From NCBI RefSeq assembly GCF_000346465.2, contig NC_034016.1, positions 7,843,001 to 7,907,000 on the forward strand: a DNA stretch of 64,000 bases, given 5' to 3'. Within the stretch, counting starts at the first letter, position 1; every line of letters begins with the position of its first letter. Source of the stretch: Prunus persica. Taxonomy: Eukaryota; Streptophyta; Magnoliopsida; Rosales; Rosaceae. This document shows, one piece after another, positions 50,169 through 62,840 of the stretch. Below the pieces are notes generated by a model. The model did no database searches, had not been told where the DNA came from, and worked only from the letters and a program-made list of their open reading frames with translations. The translations under genes were made by a program, and so were the position numbers.

Positions 50169-52389
50169 GATCCAACTTCGAAATATTTACGGTTATGCCA
50201 CTGAGACTCTTTCGACCATAACTCTTTCGTTACAACTCCGATTCGGGCCCACTCCGTGTTTACGGAATCCTTTCGCCGTGCTCTACGCAACGGCGCAAGC
50301 GAAATTCCCAAATTATTTCTCGATTAAAAAGTCAAATTTTCCCCCATTAAATAATGCAAGGGCAAAATTGTCTTTTCGCTAAAAGATATTTTCTTTACTT
50401 TTTCGATATTTTCTTTCTTTTTCGATATTTTGTTTTGGGTTGTTACATCCAAACTCTCGAACTATACAATACACCAACTACTAAATTTCAAAACGAACTT
50501 CGTACGAACCTGAGTTGTCCGATTTCTTGGACCAATTGATATCGGATTGAGTCAAAAACTTGGGGAACATAATAATATTGTGGAAGGAGTCATTTGGTGG
50601 GGTTTGAGTGAAATTCAATCTCTAGAACTATACAATACACCAACCACTCCAATACACAACGAACTTCGTTCGAACCTGAATTATCCAATTTCATGGACCA
50701 ATCGATATCGGATTGATTCCAGAACTTGGGGAACATCATAATATGGTGGGAGGATTCAATTGGTGGGTTTTGAGTGAAATCCAATATCTTGAACTATGCA
50801 ATACACCAACCACTTCATTTCACAACGAACTTCGTTCGAACCTGAATTATCCAATTTCATGGACCAATCGATATTGGATTGATTACAAAACTTGAAAAAA
50901 ATCATAATATTGTGGGAGGAGTCATTTGGTGGGTTTTGAGTGAAATCCAAACTCTCGAACTATACAATACACCAACCACTAAATTTCAGAATGAACTTCG
51001 TACGAACCTGAATTGCACGATTTCATGGACAAATTGATATCGGATTGAGTCCAAAACTTGGGGAACATCATAATGTCGGAGGAGTCATTTGGTGAGTTTT
51101 GAGTGAAATCCAACTGCCAAAACTATGCAATACACCAACCACTCCATTTCAGAACGAACCTCGTACGAACCTGAGTTGTCCGATTTGATGGACCAATCGA
51201 TATCGGATTGAGTCCAAAACTTGAGGAAAATCATAATATTGTGGGAGGAGTCATTTGGTGGGTTTTGAGTGAAATCCAAACTCTCGAACTATACAATACA
51301 CCAACTACTAAATTTCAGAACGAACTTTGTACGAGCCTGAATTGTACGATTTCATGAACAAATCGATAACGGATTGAGTCCAAAACTTGGGGAACATCAT
51401 AATGTTGTCGGAGGAGTCATTTGGTTAGTTTTGAGTGAAATCTAACTGCCAAAACTGTGCAATACACCAACCACTCCATTTCAGAACGAACCTCGTACGA
51501 ACCTGAGTTGTACGATTTCATGGACCAATCGATATCAAAATGAGTCCAAAACTTGGGGAACATCATAATATTGTGGGAGGAGTCATTTGGTGGGTTTTGA
51601 GTGAAATCCAATCTATTAAACTACACAATACACTAACCACTCCATTTCAGAACGAGTATAAACCTGAATTGTTCAATTACAAGGACCAATCGATATTGGA
51701 TTGAGTCCAAAACTTCTGGAACATCATAATATTGTGGGAGGAGTCATTTGGTGGGGTTTAGTGAAATCCAATCTCTAGAACTATATAATACGAGTAGTCC
51801 AATTTCTTGGACCAATCAATATCTGATTGAGCCCAAAACTTGGGGAACAACAAAATATGGTGGGAGGAGTCATATGGTGAGTTTTGAGCGAAATCCAATT
51901 GCTAAAACTATGCAATGCACCAACCACTACATGTCAGAACGAACTTCGTAGGAACCTGATTGTCCGATTTCTAGGACCAATTGATATGGGATTGATTCCA
52001 AAACTTGGGGCACATCATAATATTGTGGGAGGAGTCATTTGGTGTGTTTTGAGTGAAATCCAATCACTAGAACTATGCAATACACCAACCACTCCATTTC
52101 ACAATGAACTTCGTTTGAACCTGAATTAACCAATTTCATGGACCAATCGATATCGGATTGATTCCAAAACTTGGGGACATCATAATATTGTGGGAGGAGT
52201 CATTTGGTCAGTTTTGAGTGAAATCCAACATCTTGAACTATGCAATACACCAACCACACCATTTCACAATTAACTTCGTCCGAACCCAAATTGTCCGATT
52301 TCATGGACCAATCGATATCGGATTGAGTCCAAAACTTGGGGAACATCATAATATTGTGGGAGGAGTCATTTGGTGGGGTTTGAGCGAAA

Positions 52390-54360
52390 TCCAATCTCTA
52401 GAACTATACAATACACCAACCACTCGATATCAGAACGAACTTCGTACGAACCGGAATTGTCCGATTTCACGGACGAATCAATATCGGATTGATTCCAAAA
52501 CTTGGGGAACAACATAACATGGTGGGAGGAGTCAATTGGTGGGCTTGGAGTGAAATCCAATATCTTGAACTATGCAATACACCAACCACTCCATTTCCCA
52601 ACTGACTTCGTACGAACCTAAATTGTCCAATTTCACGAACCAATCGACATCGGATTGAGTCCAAAACTTGGGGAACATCATAATATTTTAGGAGGAGTCA
52701 TTTGGGGGGTTTTGACTGAAATCCAATCTCTAGAACTTTACACCAACGACTCCCTTTCATAACGAACTTCGTAGGAACCTGAATAGTCCGATTTGATGGA
52801 CTAATCGATATCAGATTGAGTCCAAAATTTAGGGAACATCATAATATTGTGGGAGGAGTCATTTGGTGGGTTTTGAGTGCAATCCAAACTCTAGAACTAT
52901 ACAATATACCGACCACAAAATTTCAGAACGAACTTCGTACTGACCTGAATTGTCCGTTTTCATGGACCAATCGATATCGGGTTGAGTCCAAAGCTTGTGA
53001 AACATGATAATGTTGTCGGAGGAGTCATTTGGTGAGTTTTGAGTGAAATCCAATTGCCAAAACTATACAATACACCAACCACTAAATTTCAGAACGAACC
53101 TCTTATGAACCTGAAGTGTCCGATTTCATAGACCAATCGATATCAGATTGAGTCCAAAACCTGGGGAACATCATAATATTGTCGGAGGCGTCATTTGGCG
53201 GGTTTTGAGTGAATTACAATCTCTAGAGCGATACATTACACCAACCACTCCATTTCAGAACGAACTTCGTACGAACCTGAATTGTCAGATTTCATGGACC
53301 AATCGATAACGGATTGAGTCCAAAACATGGGGAACATCATAATATTGTGGGCGGAGTCATTTAGTGGCATTTGAGCGAAATCCAATCTCTAGAACTATAC
53401 AATACACCAACCACTACCATAGGAAACGAACTTCGTACGAACATGAATAGTCCAATTTCTTGGACCAACAGATATTGGATTGAGTCCAAAACTTGGGGGC
53501 CATCACAATGTTATGGGAGGAGTCATCTGGTGAGTTTTGAGCGAAATCCAAATGCTAAAACTATGCAATACACCAAACACTCCATTTCAGAACGAACTTC
53601 ATACGAACCTAAATTGTCCGATTTCATGGACCAATCGATATGGGATTAAGTCCAAAACTTGAGGAATATCATAATATTATGGGAGGAGTCATTCGGTGCG
53701 TTTTGAGTGAAATCCAATCTCTAGAACTATACAATACACCAACCACTCGATATCAGAACGAACTTCGTACGAACCTGAATTGTCCGATTTCATGGAGGAA
53801 TCGATATCAGATTGATTCCAAAACTATGGGAACAACATAATATGGTGGGAGGAGTCAATTGGTGGGTTTGGAGTACAATCCAATATCTTGAACTATGCAA
53901 TACACCAACCACTCCATTTCTCAACTAACTTCGTACGAACCTAAATTGTCCGATTTCACGAACCAATCGACATCGGATTGAGTCCAAAACTTGGGGAACA
54001 TCATAATATTGTGGGAGGAGTCATTTGGAGGGTTTTGAGTGAAATCCAATATCTAGTACTTTACAATACACCAACCACTCCCTTTCATAACGAACTTCGT
54101 TGGAACCTGAATAGTCCGATTTCATGGACTAATCGATACCGGATTGAGTCAAAAATTTGGGGAACATCATAATATTGTGGGAGGAGTCATTTGGTGGGTT
54201 TTGAGTGCAATCCCAACTCTAGAACTATACAATACACCGACCACAAAATGTCAGAACGAACTTCGTACTAACCTGAATTGTCCGTCTTCCTGGACCAATC
54301 AATATCGGATTGAGTCCAAAGCTTGGGGAACATGATAATGTTGTGGGAAGAGTCATGTGG
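52390..54360 (+). repeat. Octameric higher-order repeat, ~1328 bp
   Basis: A long ordered series of private variants occurs first at about 52,410-53,035 and again at about 53,740-54,360: CACTCGATATCAGAACG, GGATTGATTCCAAAAC, GTCAATTGGTGGG, CCAATATCTTGAACTATGC, a CAACT(G/A)ACTTCG reading, CACGAACCAATCGACATCGG, GACTCCCTTTC or its near copy, GACTAATCGAT, GAGTGCAATCC, ACCGACCACAAAAT and GGAACATGATAATG-like. The offset is 1323-1328, eight monomers with a small indel. A third, more diverged copy of several of these monomers follows at about 56,725-57,210. Confidence 0.85.
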
Positions 54361-56149
54361 TGAGTTTTGAGTGAAATCCAATTGCCAAAACTATACAATA
54401 CACCAACCACTAAATTTCAGAACGAACCTCGTACGAACCTGAATTGTCCGATTTCATGGACCAATCGATATCAGATTGAGTCCAAAACTTGGGGAACATC
54501 GTAATATTGTGGGAGGAGTCATTTGGTGGGTTTTGAGTGAAATCCAATCTCTAGAGCCATACATTACACCAACCACTCCATTTGCGAACGAACTTCATAC
54601 GAACCTGAATTGTTAGATTTCATGGACCAATCGATAACGGATTGAGTCCAAAATATGGGCAACATCATAATATTGTGGGAGGAGTCATTTGGTGGCGTTT
54701 GAGCGAAATCCAATCTCTAGAACTATACAATACACGAACCACCCCAATAGAGGACGAACTTCGTACGAACATGAATAGTCCAATTTCTTGGACCAATCAA
54801 TATCTGATTGAGCCCAAAACGTGGGGAACATCATAATATGGTGGGAGGAGTCGTATGGTGAGTTTTTAACGAAATCCAACTGCTAAAACAATGCAATACA
54901 CCAACCACCCCATTTCAGAACGAACTTCGTACGAACTTGAATTGTCTGTTTTCATGGACCAATTGATATCAGATTGAGTCCAAAACTTGGGGAACATCGT
55001 AATGTTGTGGGGGGAGTCATTTGGTAAGTTTTGAGTGAAATCCAATTGCCAAAACTATATAATACAGCAACCACTAAATTTCAGAATGAACCTCGTACGA
55101 ACCCAAATTGTCCGATTTCATGGACCAATCGATATCGGATTGAGTCCAAAACTTGGGGAACATCATAATATTGTGGTAGGAGTCATTTGGTGGGGTTTGA
55201 GTGAAATCCAATTACTTGAACTATGCAGTACACCAACCACTCCATTTCACAATGAACTTCGTTCGAACCTGAATTATCCAATTTCATGGACCAATCGACA
55301 TAGGATTGAGTCCAAAACTTGGGGAACAACATAATATTGTGGGTGGAGTCATTTGGTGGGGTTTGAATGAAATCCAATCTCTAGAACTATACAAACCACC
55401 ATCCACTGCAATAGAGAACGAACTTCGTACGAACATGAATAGTCCAATTTCTTGGACCAATAGATATTTGATTGAGTCCAATACTTGGGGACCATCACAA
55501 TGTTATGGGAGGAGCCATATGGTGAGTTTTGAGCGAAATCCAATTGCTAAAACCATGCAATACACCAACCACTCCATTTCAGAACGAACTTCGTACGAAC
55601 CAAAATTGTCTGATTTGATAGACCAATCGATATCGGATTGAGTCCAAAACTTGGGGAACATCATAATATTGTGGGAGGAGTCATTTGGTGGGTTTTGAGT
55701 GCAATCCAATCTCTAGAACTATACAATACACCAACCACTCGATTTCAGAACGAACTTCGTACGGACCTGAATTGTCTGATTTCATGGACGAATCGATATC
55801 GAATTGATTCCAAAACTTGTGGAACATCATCATATGGTGGGAGGATTCAATTGGTATGTTTCGAGTGAAATCCAACATCTTGAACTATGCAATACACCAA
55901 CCAGTCCATTTCACTACTAACTTCATATGTTGTCTGATTTCCTGGACCAATCGATATCGGATTGAGTTCAAAACTTGGGGGACATCATAATATTGTGGGA
56001 GGAGTCATTTGGTGAGGTTTGAGCGAAATCCAATCTCTAGAACTATACAATAACCAACCACTACAATAGAGAACGAACTTCGTACGAACATGACTACTCT
56101 AATTTCTTGGACCAATGGATATTGGATTGAGTCCAAAACTTGGGGACCA

Positions 56150-58040
56150 TCACAATGTTATGGGAGGAGTCATATGGTGACTTTTGAACGAAATCTAAAT
56201 GCTAAAACTATGCAATACAGCAACCGTTCCATTCAAGAATGAACTTTGTACGAACCTAAATTGTCCGATTTCATGGACCAATCGATATGGGATTGAGGCC
56301 AAAACTTGGGGAACATCATAATATTGTGGGAGGAGTCATTTGGTGGGCTTTGAGGGAAATCCAATCTCCTGAACCATACAATACACCAACCACTCGATTT
56401 CAAAACGAACTTAGTACGAACCTGAACTGTTCGATTTCAGGGACCAATCGATATCGAATTGAGTCCAAAACCGGGGGAACAACATAATGTTGTGGGAGGT
56501 GTGATTTTGTGACTTTTGAGTGAATTCCATAGGCTCAAACGATGCAACACACCAACCACTCCATTTAAGAACGAACTTCGTACGAACCTAAATTGTCTGA
56601 TTTCATGTACCAATCGATATCGGATTGAGTCCAAAACTTGGGGAACATCATAATATTGTGGGAGGAGTCATTTGGTGGGTTTTGAGTGAAATCCTATCTC
56701 TAGAACCATACAATACACGAACCACTCGATTTCAGAACGAACTTCGTACGAACCTGAATTGTCCGATTTCATGGACGAATCGATATCGGATCGATTCCAA
56801 AACTTGGGGAACATCATAATATGGTGGGAGGAGTCAATTGGTGGGTTTGAAGTGACATCCAATATTTTGAACTATGCAATACACCAACCACTGCATTTCT
56901 CAACTAACTTCGTACGAACCTAAATTGTCCGATTTCACGGACCAATCGATATCGGATTGAGTCCAAAACATGGGGAACACCATAATATTGTGGGAGGAGT
57001 CATTTGGTGGGTTTTGAGTGAAATCCAATCTCTAGAACTTCACAATACACCAACGACTCCCTTTCAAAACGAACTTCGTACGAACCGGAATAGTCCGATT
57101 TGATGGACTAATCGATATCGGATTATGTCCAAAATTTGGGGAATATCATAATATTGTGGGAGGAATCATTTGGTTGGTTTTGAGTGCAATCCAAACTCTA
57201 GAACTAATCAATTCACCAACACTCGATATCAGAACGAACTTCGTACGAACCTGAATTGTTCAATTTCATGGACCAATCGATATCGGATTGAGTCCAAAAC
57301 TTGGGGAACATCACAATATTGTGGGAGGAGTCATTTGGTGGGTTTTGAGTGAAATCCAATCTCTAGAACCATACAATACACCAACCATTCGATATCAGAA
57401 AGAAATTCGTACGAACCTGAATTGTCCGATTTCATGGACCAATCGATATTGAGTCCAAAACTTGGGAAACATCCTACTATTGTGGGAGGAGTCAACTGGG
57501 GTGTCAAATCCAATTATTAGAACAATGCAATACTCACAATGTTATGGAAGGAGTCATATGGCGAGTTTTGAGAGAAATCCAAATGCTAAAACTATGCAAT
57601 ACAGCAACCACTCCATTCCAGAACGAACTTCGTACGAACCTAAATTGTCCGATTTCATGGACCAATCGATATGGGATTGAGGCCAAAACTTGGGGAACAT
57701 CATAATATTGTGGGAGGAGTCATTTGGTGGGTTTTGAGGAAAATCCAATCTCCTGAACCATACAATACACCAACCACTCGATTTCAAAACGAACTTCATA
57801 CGAACCTGAACTGTTCGATTACAGAAACCAATCGATATCGAATTGAGTCCAAAACCGGGGGAACATCATAATGTTGTGGGAGGTTTGATTTTGTGACTTA
57901 TGAGTGAATTCCAAAGGCTCAAACGATGCAATACACCAACCACTCCATTTAAGAACGAACTTCGTACGAACCTAAATTGTCTGATTTCATGGACCAATCG
58001 ATATCGGATTGAGTCCAAAACTTGGGGAACATCCTAATAT
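56150..58040 (+). repeat. Duplicated block, 1384-bp offset
   Basis: About 56,152-56,650 recurs at 57,536-58,036. CACAATGTTATGG, AAATGCTAAAAC, ACAGCAACC, ATATGGGATTGAGGCC (offset 1384), CTCCTGAACCATAC, CCAAAACCGGGGGAAC, GGTTTGATTTTGTGAC-like and GGCTCAAACGATGCAA follow in the same order. The offset is eight monomers plus 56 bases, explained by rearranged monomers at 57,200-57,540. This is a large recent duplication. Confidence 0.85.
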
Positions 58041-61000
58041 TGTGGGAGTAGTCAATTGGGTTGTGAAATCCAATTATTAGAACAATGCAATACACCAACC
58101 ACTCCATTTCACAATGAACTTCGTTCGGACCTGAATTATCGAATTTCATGGACCAATTGATATCGGATTGAGTCCAAAACTTGGGCAGTATCATAATATT
58201 GTGGGAGGAGTCATTTGGTGGTTTTTGAGTGAAATCCAATTTGTAGAACTATACAATACGCCAACCACTAAATTTCAGAACAAACTTCGTGCGAACCTGA
58301 ATTGTCCGATTTCATGGACCAATCGATATCGGATTGAGTCCAAAACTTGGGGAACATCATAATATTATGGGAGGAGTCATTTCGTGGGGTTTGAGTGAAA
58401 TCCAATCTCTAGAACTATACAATACACCAACCACTCCATTTCAAAATGAACTTCGTGCGAACCTAAATTGTCCAATTACATGGACCAATCGATATCGAAT
58501 TGAGTCCAAAACTTGGGGAACATCATAATATTGTGGGAGGAGTCACTTAGTAGGGTTTGAGTGAAATCCAATCTCTAGAACTATACAATACACCAAACAA
58601 TCCAATATAGAACGAACTTCCTACGAACATGAATAGTCCAACTTCTTGTGACAATCAATATCTGACTGAGCCCACAACTTGGAGAAAATCATAATGTTGT
58701 GGGGGGATTCATTTGGTGGGTTTTGAGTGAAATCCAATCACTTGAACTATGCAATACACCAACCACTCCATTTCACAACGAACTTCGTTCGAACCTGAAT
58801 TATCAAACTTCATGGACCAATCGATATCGGATTGATTCCAGAACTTGGGTAACATCATAATATGGTGGGAGGACTCAATTGGTGGGTTTTGAGTGAAATC
58901 CAATATCTTGAACTATGTAATACACCAACCACTTCATTTCACAACGAACTTCGTTCGAACCTGAATTATCCAATTTTATGGACCAATCGATATCGGATTG
59001 ATTCCAAAACTTGGGGAACATCCTAATATGGTGGGAGGAGTCAATTCGTGGGTTTTGAGCGAAATCCAATATCTTGAACTATAGAATACACCAACCACTC
59101 CATTTCACAACTAACTTAGTACTCCTAAATTGTCCGATTTCATGGACCAATCGATATCAGATTGAGTCCAAAACTCGAGGAAAATCATAATATTGTGGGA
59201 GGAGTCATTTGGTGGGTTTTGAGTGAAATCCAAACTCTCGAACTATACAATACACCAACCACTAAATTTCAGAACGAACTTCGTACGAACCTGAATTGTC
59301 CGATTTCATGGACAAATCGATAACGGATTGAGTCCAGAACTTGGGGAACATCATAATGTTGTCGAAGGAGTCATTTGGTGAGTTTTGAGTGAAATCCAAC
59401 TGCCAAAACTACGCAATACACCAACCACTCCATTTCATAATGAACTTCGTATGAACATGAATTGTCCGATTTCGTGGACAAATCGATAACGGATTGAGGC
59501 CAGAACTTGGGGAACATCATAATATTTTGGGAGGAGTGATTTGTTTGGTTTTGAGTGAAATCCAATCTTTAGAACTATACAATACTGCAACCAATCCATT
59601 TCCGAACGAACATCGTACAAACATGAATTGTCCAATTTCATGGACCAATTGATATCGAATTGATTCTAAAGCTTGGGGAACATCATAATGTAGTGGGAGG
59701 AGTCAATTGGTGGTTTTTGAGTGAAATCCAATATCTTGAACTATGCAATACACCAACCACTCCATTTCAGAACGAACTTCGTACGAACCTGAATTCTCCG
59801 ATTATATGGGCCAATCGATATCGATTGATTCCAAAACTTGGGGAATGTCACAATATTGTGTGAGGAGTCATTTGGTGGGGTTTGAGTGAAATCCAATCAA
59901 TAAAACTATATAATACACCAACCACTCTAACACAGAACGAACTTCGTACGAACATGAATATTCCAATTTCTTGGATCAATCAATATTTGATTGAGCCCAA
60001 AACTTGAGGAACATCATAATATGGTGGGAGGAGTCATATGGCGAGTTTTGAGCGAAATCCAATTGCTAAAACTATTTAATACACCAACCACTCCATTTCA
60101 GAAGGAACTTCGTACGAACCTTAATTGTTCGATTTCATGGAACAATCGATATCAGATTGAGTCCAAAACATGAGGAACATCCTAATATTTTGGGAGGATT
60201 CAATTGGTGTGTTTTGAGTGAAATCCAATTATTAGAACTATGCAATACACCAACCACTCCATTTCACAATGAACTTCGTTCGAACCTGAATTATCCAATT
60301 TCATGGACTAATAGATATCGGATTGATCCCAATGCTTTGGGAACATCATAATATGGTGGGAGGAGTCAATTGGTGGGTTTTGAGTGAAATTCAATATCTT
60401 GTACTATGCAATACACCAACCACTCCATTTCACAACTAACTTCGTACGAACCCAAATTGTCCGATTTCATGGACCAATCGATATCGGATTTAGTTCAAAA
60501 CTTGGGGAACATCATAATATTGTGGGAGGAGTCATTTGGTGGGGTTTGAGTGAAATACAATCTCTAGAACTATACAATATACCAACCACTCCAATAGATA
60601 ACGAACTTCGTACGAACATGAATAGTCTAATTTCTTGGACCAATAGATATTGGATTGAGTCCAAAACTTGGGGAACATCACAATGTTGTGCGAGGAGTGA
60701 TTTGGTGAGTTCTGAGTGAAATCCAATCGCTAAAACTACGCAATACACCAACCACTCCATTTCACAACGAACTTCATACGAACTTGAGTTGTACGATTTC
60801 ATGGACCAATTGATATCGGATTGAGTCCAAAACTTGGGGAACATCATAATATTGTGGGACGAGTCATTTGGTGGGTTTTGAGTAAAATCCAATGTCTAGA
60901 ACTATACAATACACCACCCACTCCATTTCATAACGAACTTCGCATGAACCTGAATAGTCCAATTTCATGGACTACTCGATATCGGATTGTGTCCAAAATT

Positions 61001-61639
61001 TGGGGAACATCATAATATTGGGGGTGGAGTTATTTGGTGGGTTTTGAGTGCAATCCAAACTCTAGAACTACACAATACACAGACCACAAAATTTCAGGAC
61101 GACCTTCTTACAAACCTGAATTGTCCGATTTCGTGGACCAATCGATATCGGATTGTGTCCAAACCTTGGGGAACAAGATAATGTTGTGGGAGGAGTCATT
61201 TGGTGGTATTTGAGTGCTATCCAAAGTCTAGAAATATACAATACACCGACCACAAAATTTCAGGATGAAGTTCGTACAAACCTGAATTGTCCGATTTCAT
61301 GGACCAATCGATATCGGATTGTGTCCAAACCTTGGGGAACACGATAATGTTGTGGGAGGAGTCATTTGGTGAGTTTTGAGTGAAATCCAATTGCCAAATC
61401 TATACAATACACCAATCACTAAATTTCAAAACGAACCTCGTACGAACCTGAATTGTCCGATTTCGTGGACCAATTGATATCAGATTGAGTCCAAAACTTG
61501 GGGCACATCATAATATTGTGGGAGGAGTCATTTGGTGGGTTTTGAGTGCAATTCAATCTCTAGAACTATACAATACACCAACCACTCCATTTCAGAACGA
61601 ACTTCGTACGAACATGAATTGTCCGATTTCATGGACCAA

Positions 61640-62840
61640 TCGATTCCGGATTGAGACCAAAACTTGGGGAACATCATAATATTGTGGGAGGAGTCATTTG
61701 GTAGGGTTTTTGTGAAATCCAATCCCTAGAACTATACAATACCCCAACCACTCCAATAGAGAACGAACTTCGTACAAACATGAATAGTCCAATTTCTTGG
61801 ACCAATCAATATCTTATTGAGCCCAAAACGTGGGGAACATCATAATATGGTGGGAGGAATCATATGGTTAGTTTTGAGAGAAATTCAATCGCTAAAACTA
61901 TTCAATACACCAACCACTCCATTTCAGAACGAACTTTGTACGAACTTGGATTGTCCGATTTCATGGACCAATCGATATCGGATTGATTCCAAATCTTGGG
62001 GAACATCATAATATAGTGGGAGGAGTCATTTGGTGGGTTTTGAGTGAAATCCAATCTCTAGAACTATGCAATACACCATGCACTCCATTTTAGAACGAAC
62101 TTCGTACGAACATGAATTGTCCAAGTTCACGGACCAATCGATATCGGATTGAGTCCAAAACTTGAGGAACATCATAATATTGTGGGAGGTGTCATTTGGT
62201 GGGTGTTGGGTGAAATTCAATGGCCAAAATAATGCGATACACCATCCACATCATTTTATAACGAACCTGAATTGTTCGATTTCATGGACCAATCGATATC
62301 GGATTGAGACCAAAACTTGGGGAACATCATAATATTGTGGGAGGAGTCATTTGGTATGGTTTTTGTGAAATCCAATCTCTAGAACTATACAATACCCCAA
62401 CCACTCCAATAGAGAATAAACTTCGTACAAACATAAATAGTCCAATTTCTTGGACCAATCACATCTGATTGAGCCCAAAACGTGGGGAACATCATAATAT
62501 GGTGGGAGGAATCATATGGTGAGTTTTGAGAGAAATTCAATCGCTAAAACTATGCAATACACCAACCACTCCATTTCAGAATGAACTTCGTACGAACTTG
62601 GATTGTCCGATTTCATGGACCAATCGATATCGGATTGATTCCAAATCTTGGGGAACATCATAATATAGTGGGAGGAGTCATTTGGTGGGTTTTGAGTGAA
62701 ATCCAATCTATAGAACTATGCAATACACCACCCACTCCATTTCAGAACGAACTTCGTATGAATATGAATTTTCCGATTTCATGGACCAATCGATATCGGA
62801 CTAAGTCCAAAACTTGGGGAACATCATCATATGGTGGGAG
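61640..62840 (+). repeat. Tetrameric higher-order repeat, ~652 bp, two copies
   Basis: ATTGAGACCAAAAC with GGTTTTTGTGAAATCC, ATACCCCAACCACTCC, CCCAAAACGTGGGG, GAGAGAAATTCAATCGC, GAACTTGGATTGTCC and CCAAATCTTGGGG occur in order in both copies. Offsets are 652-653 bases (four monomers minus about 12). Part of the unit is found again near 63,550-63,700. Confidence 0.85.

Larger units (their letters stand above)
47461..50447 (-). mobile_element. Solo LTR C, same family as B, 2987 bp
   Basis: The insertion reads TGACAGGACC at its left and GGTTGTTACA at its right. On the minus strand it therefore starts TGTAACAACCC and ends GGGTCCTGTCA. It has a perfect 5-bp target duplication TCCAA (47456-47460 and 50448-50452). 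On the minus strand it aligns along its length with LTR B: the ACAATTTTGCCCTT start region, GTAGAGCACGGCG, a TATA box, the GC-rich centre, the CACGCGTGCTGGGGCGCG segment and the 3' GTGTCGGACAC-like end. It is about 430 bases longer than B, at least partly because of a 41-bp subrepeat array. Open frames inside (for example in the GC-rich centre) have no recognisable domain. There is no internal region, so it is a solo LTR. Confidence 0.88.
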
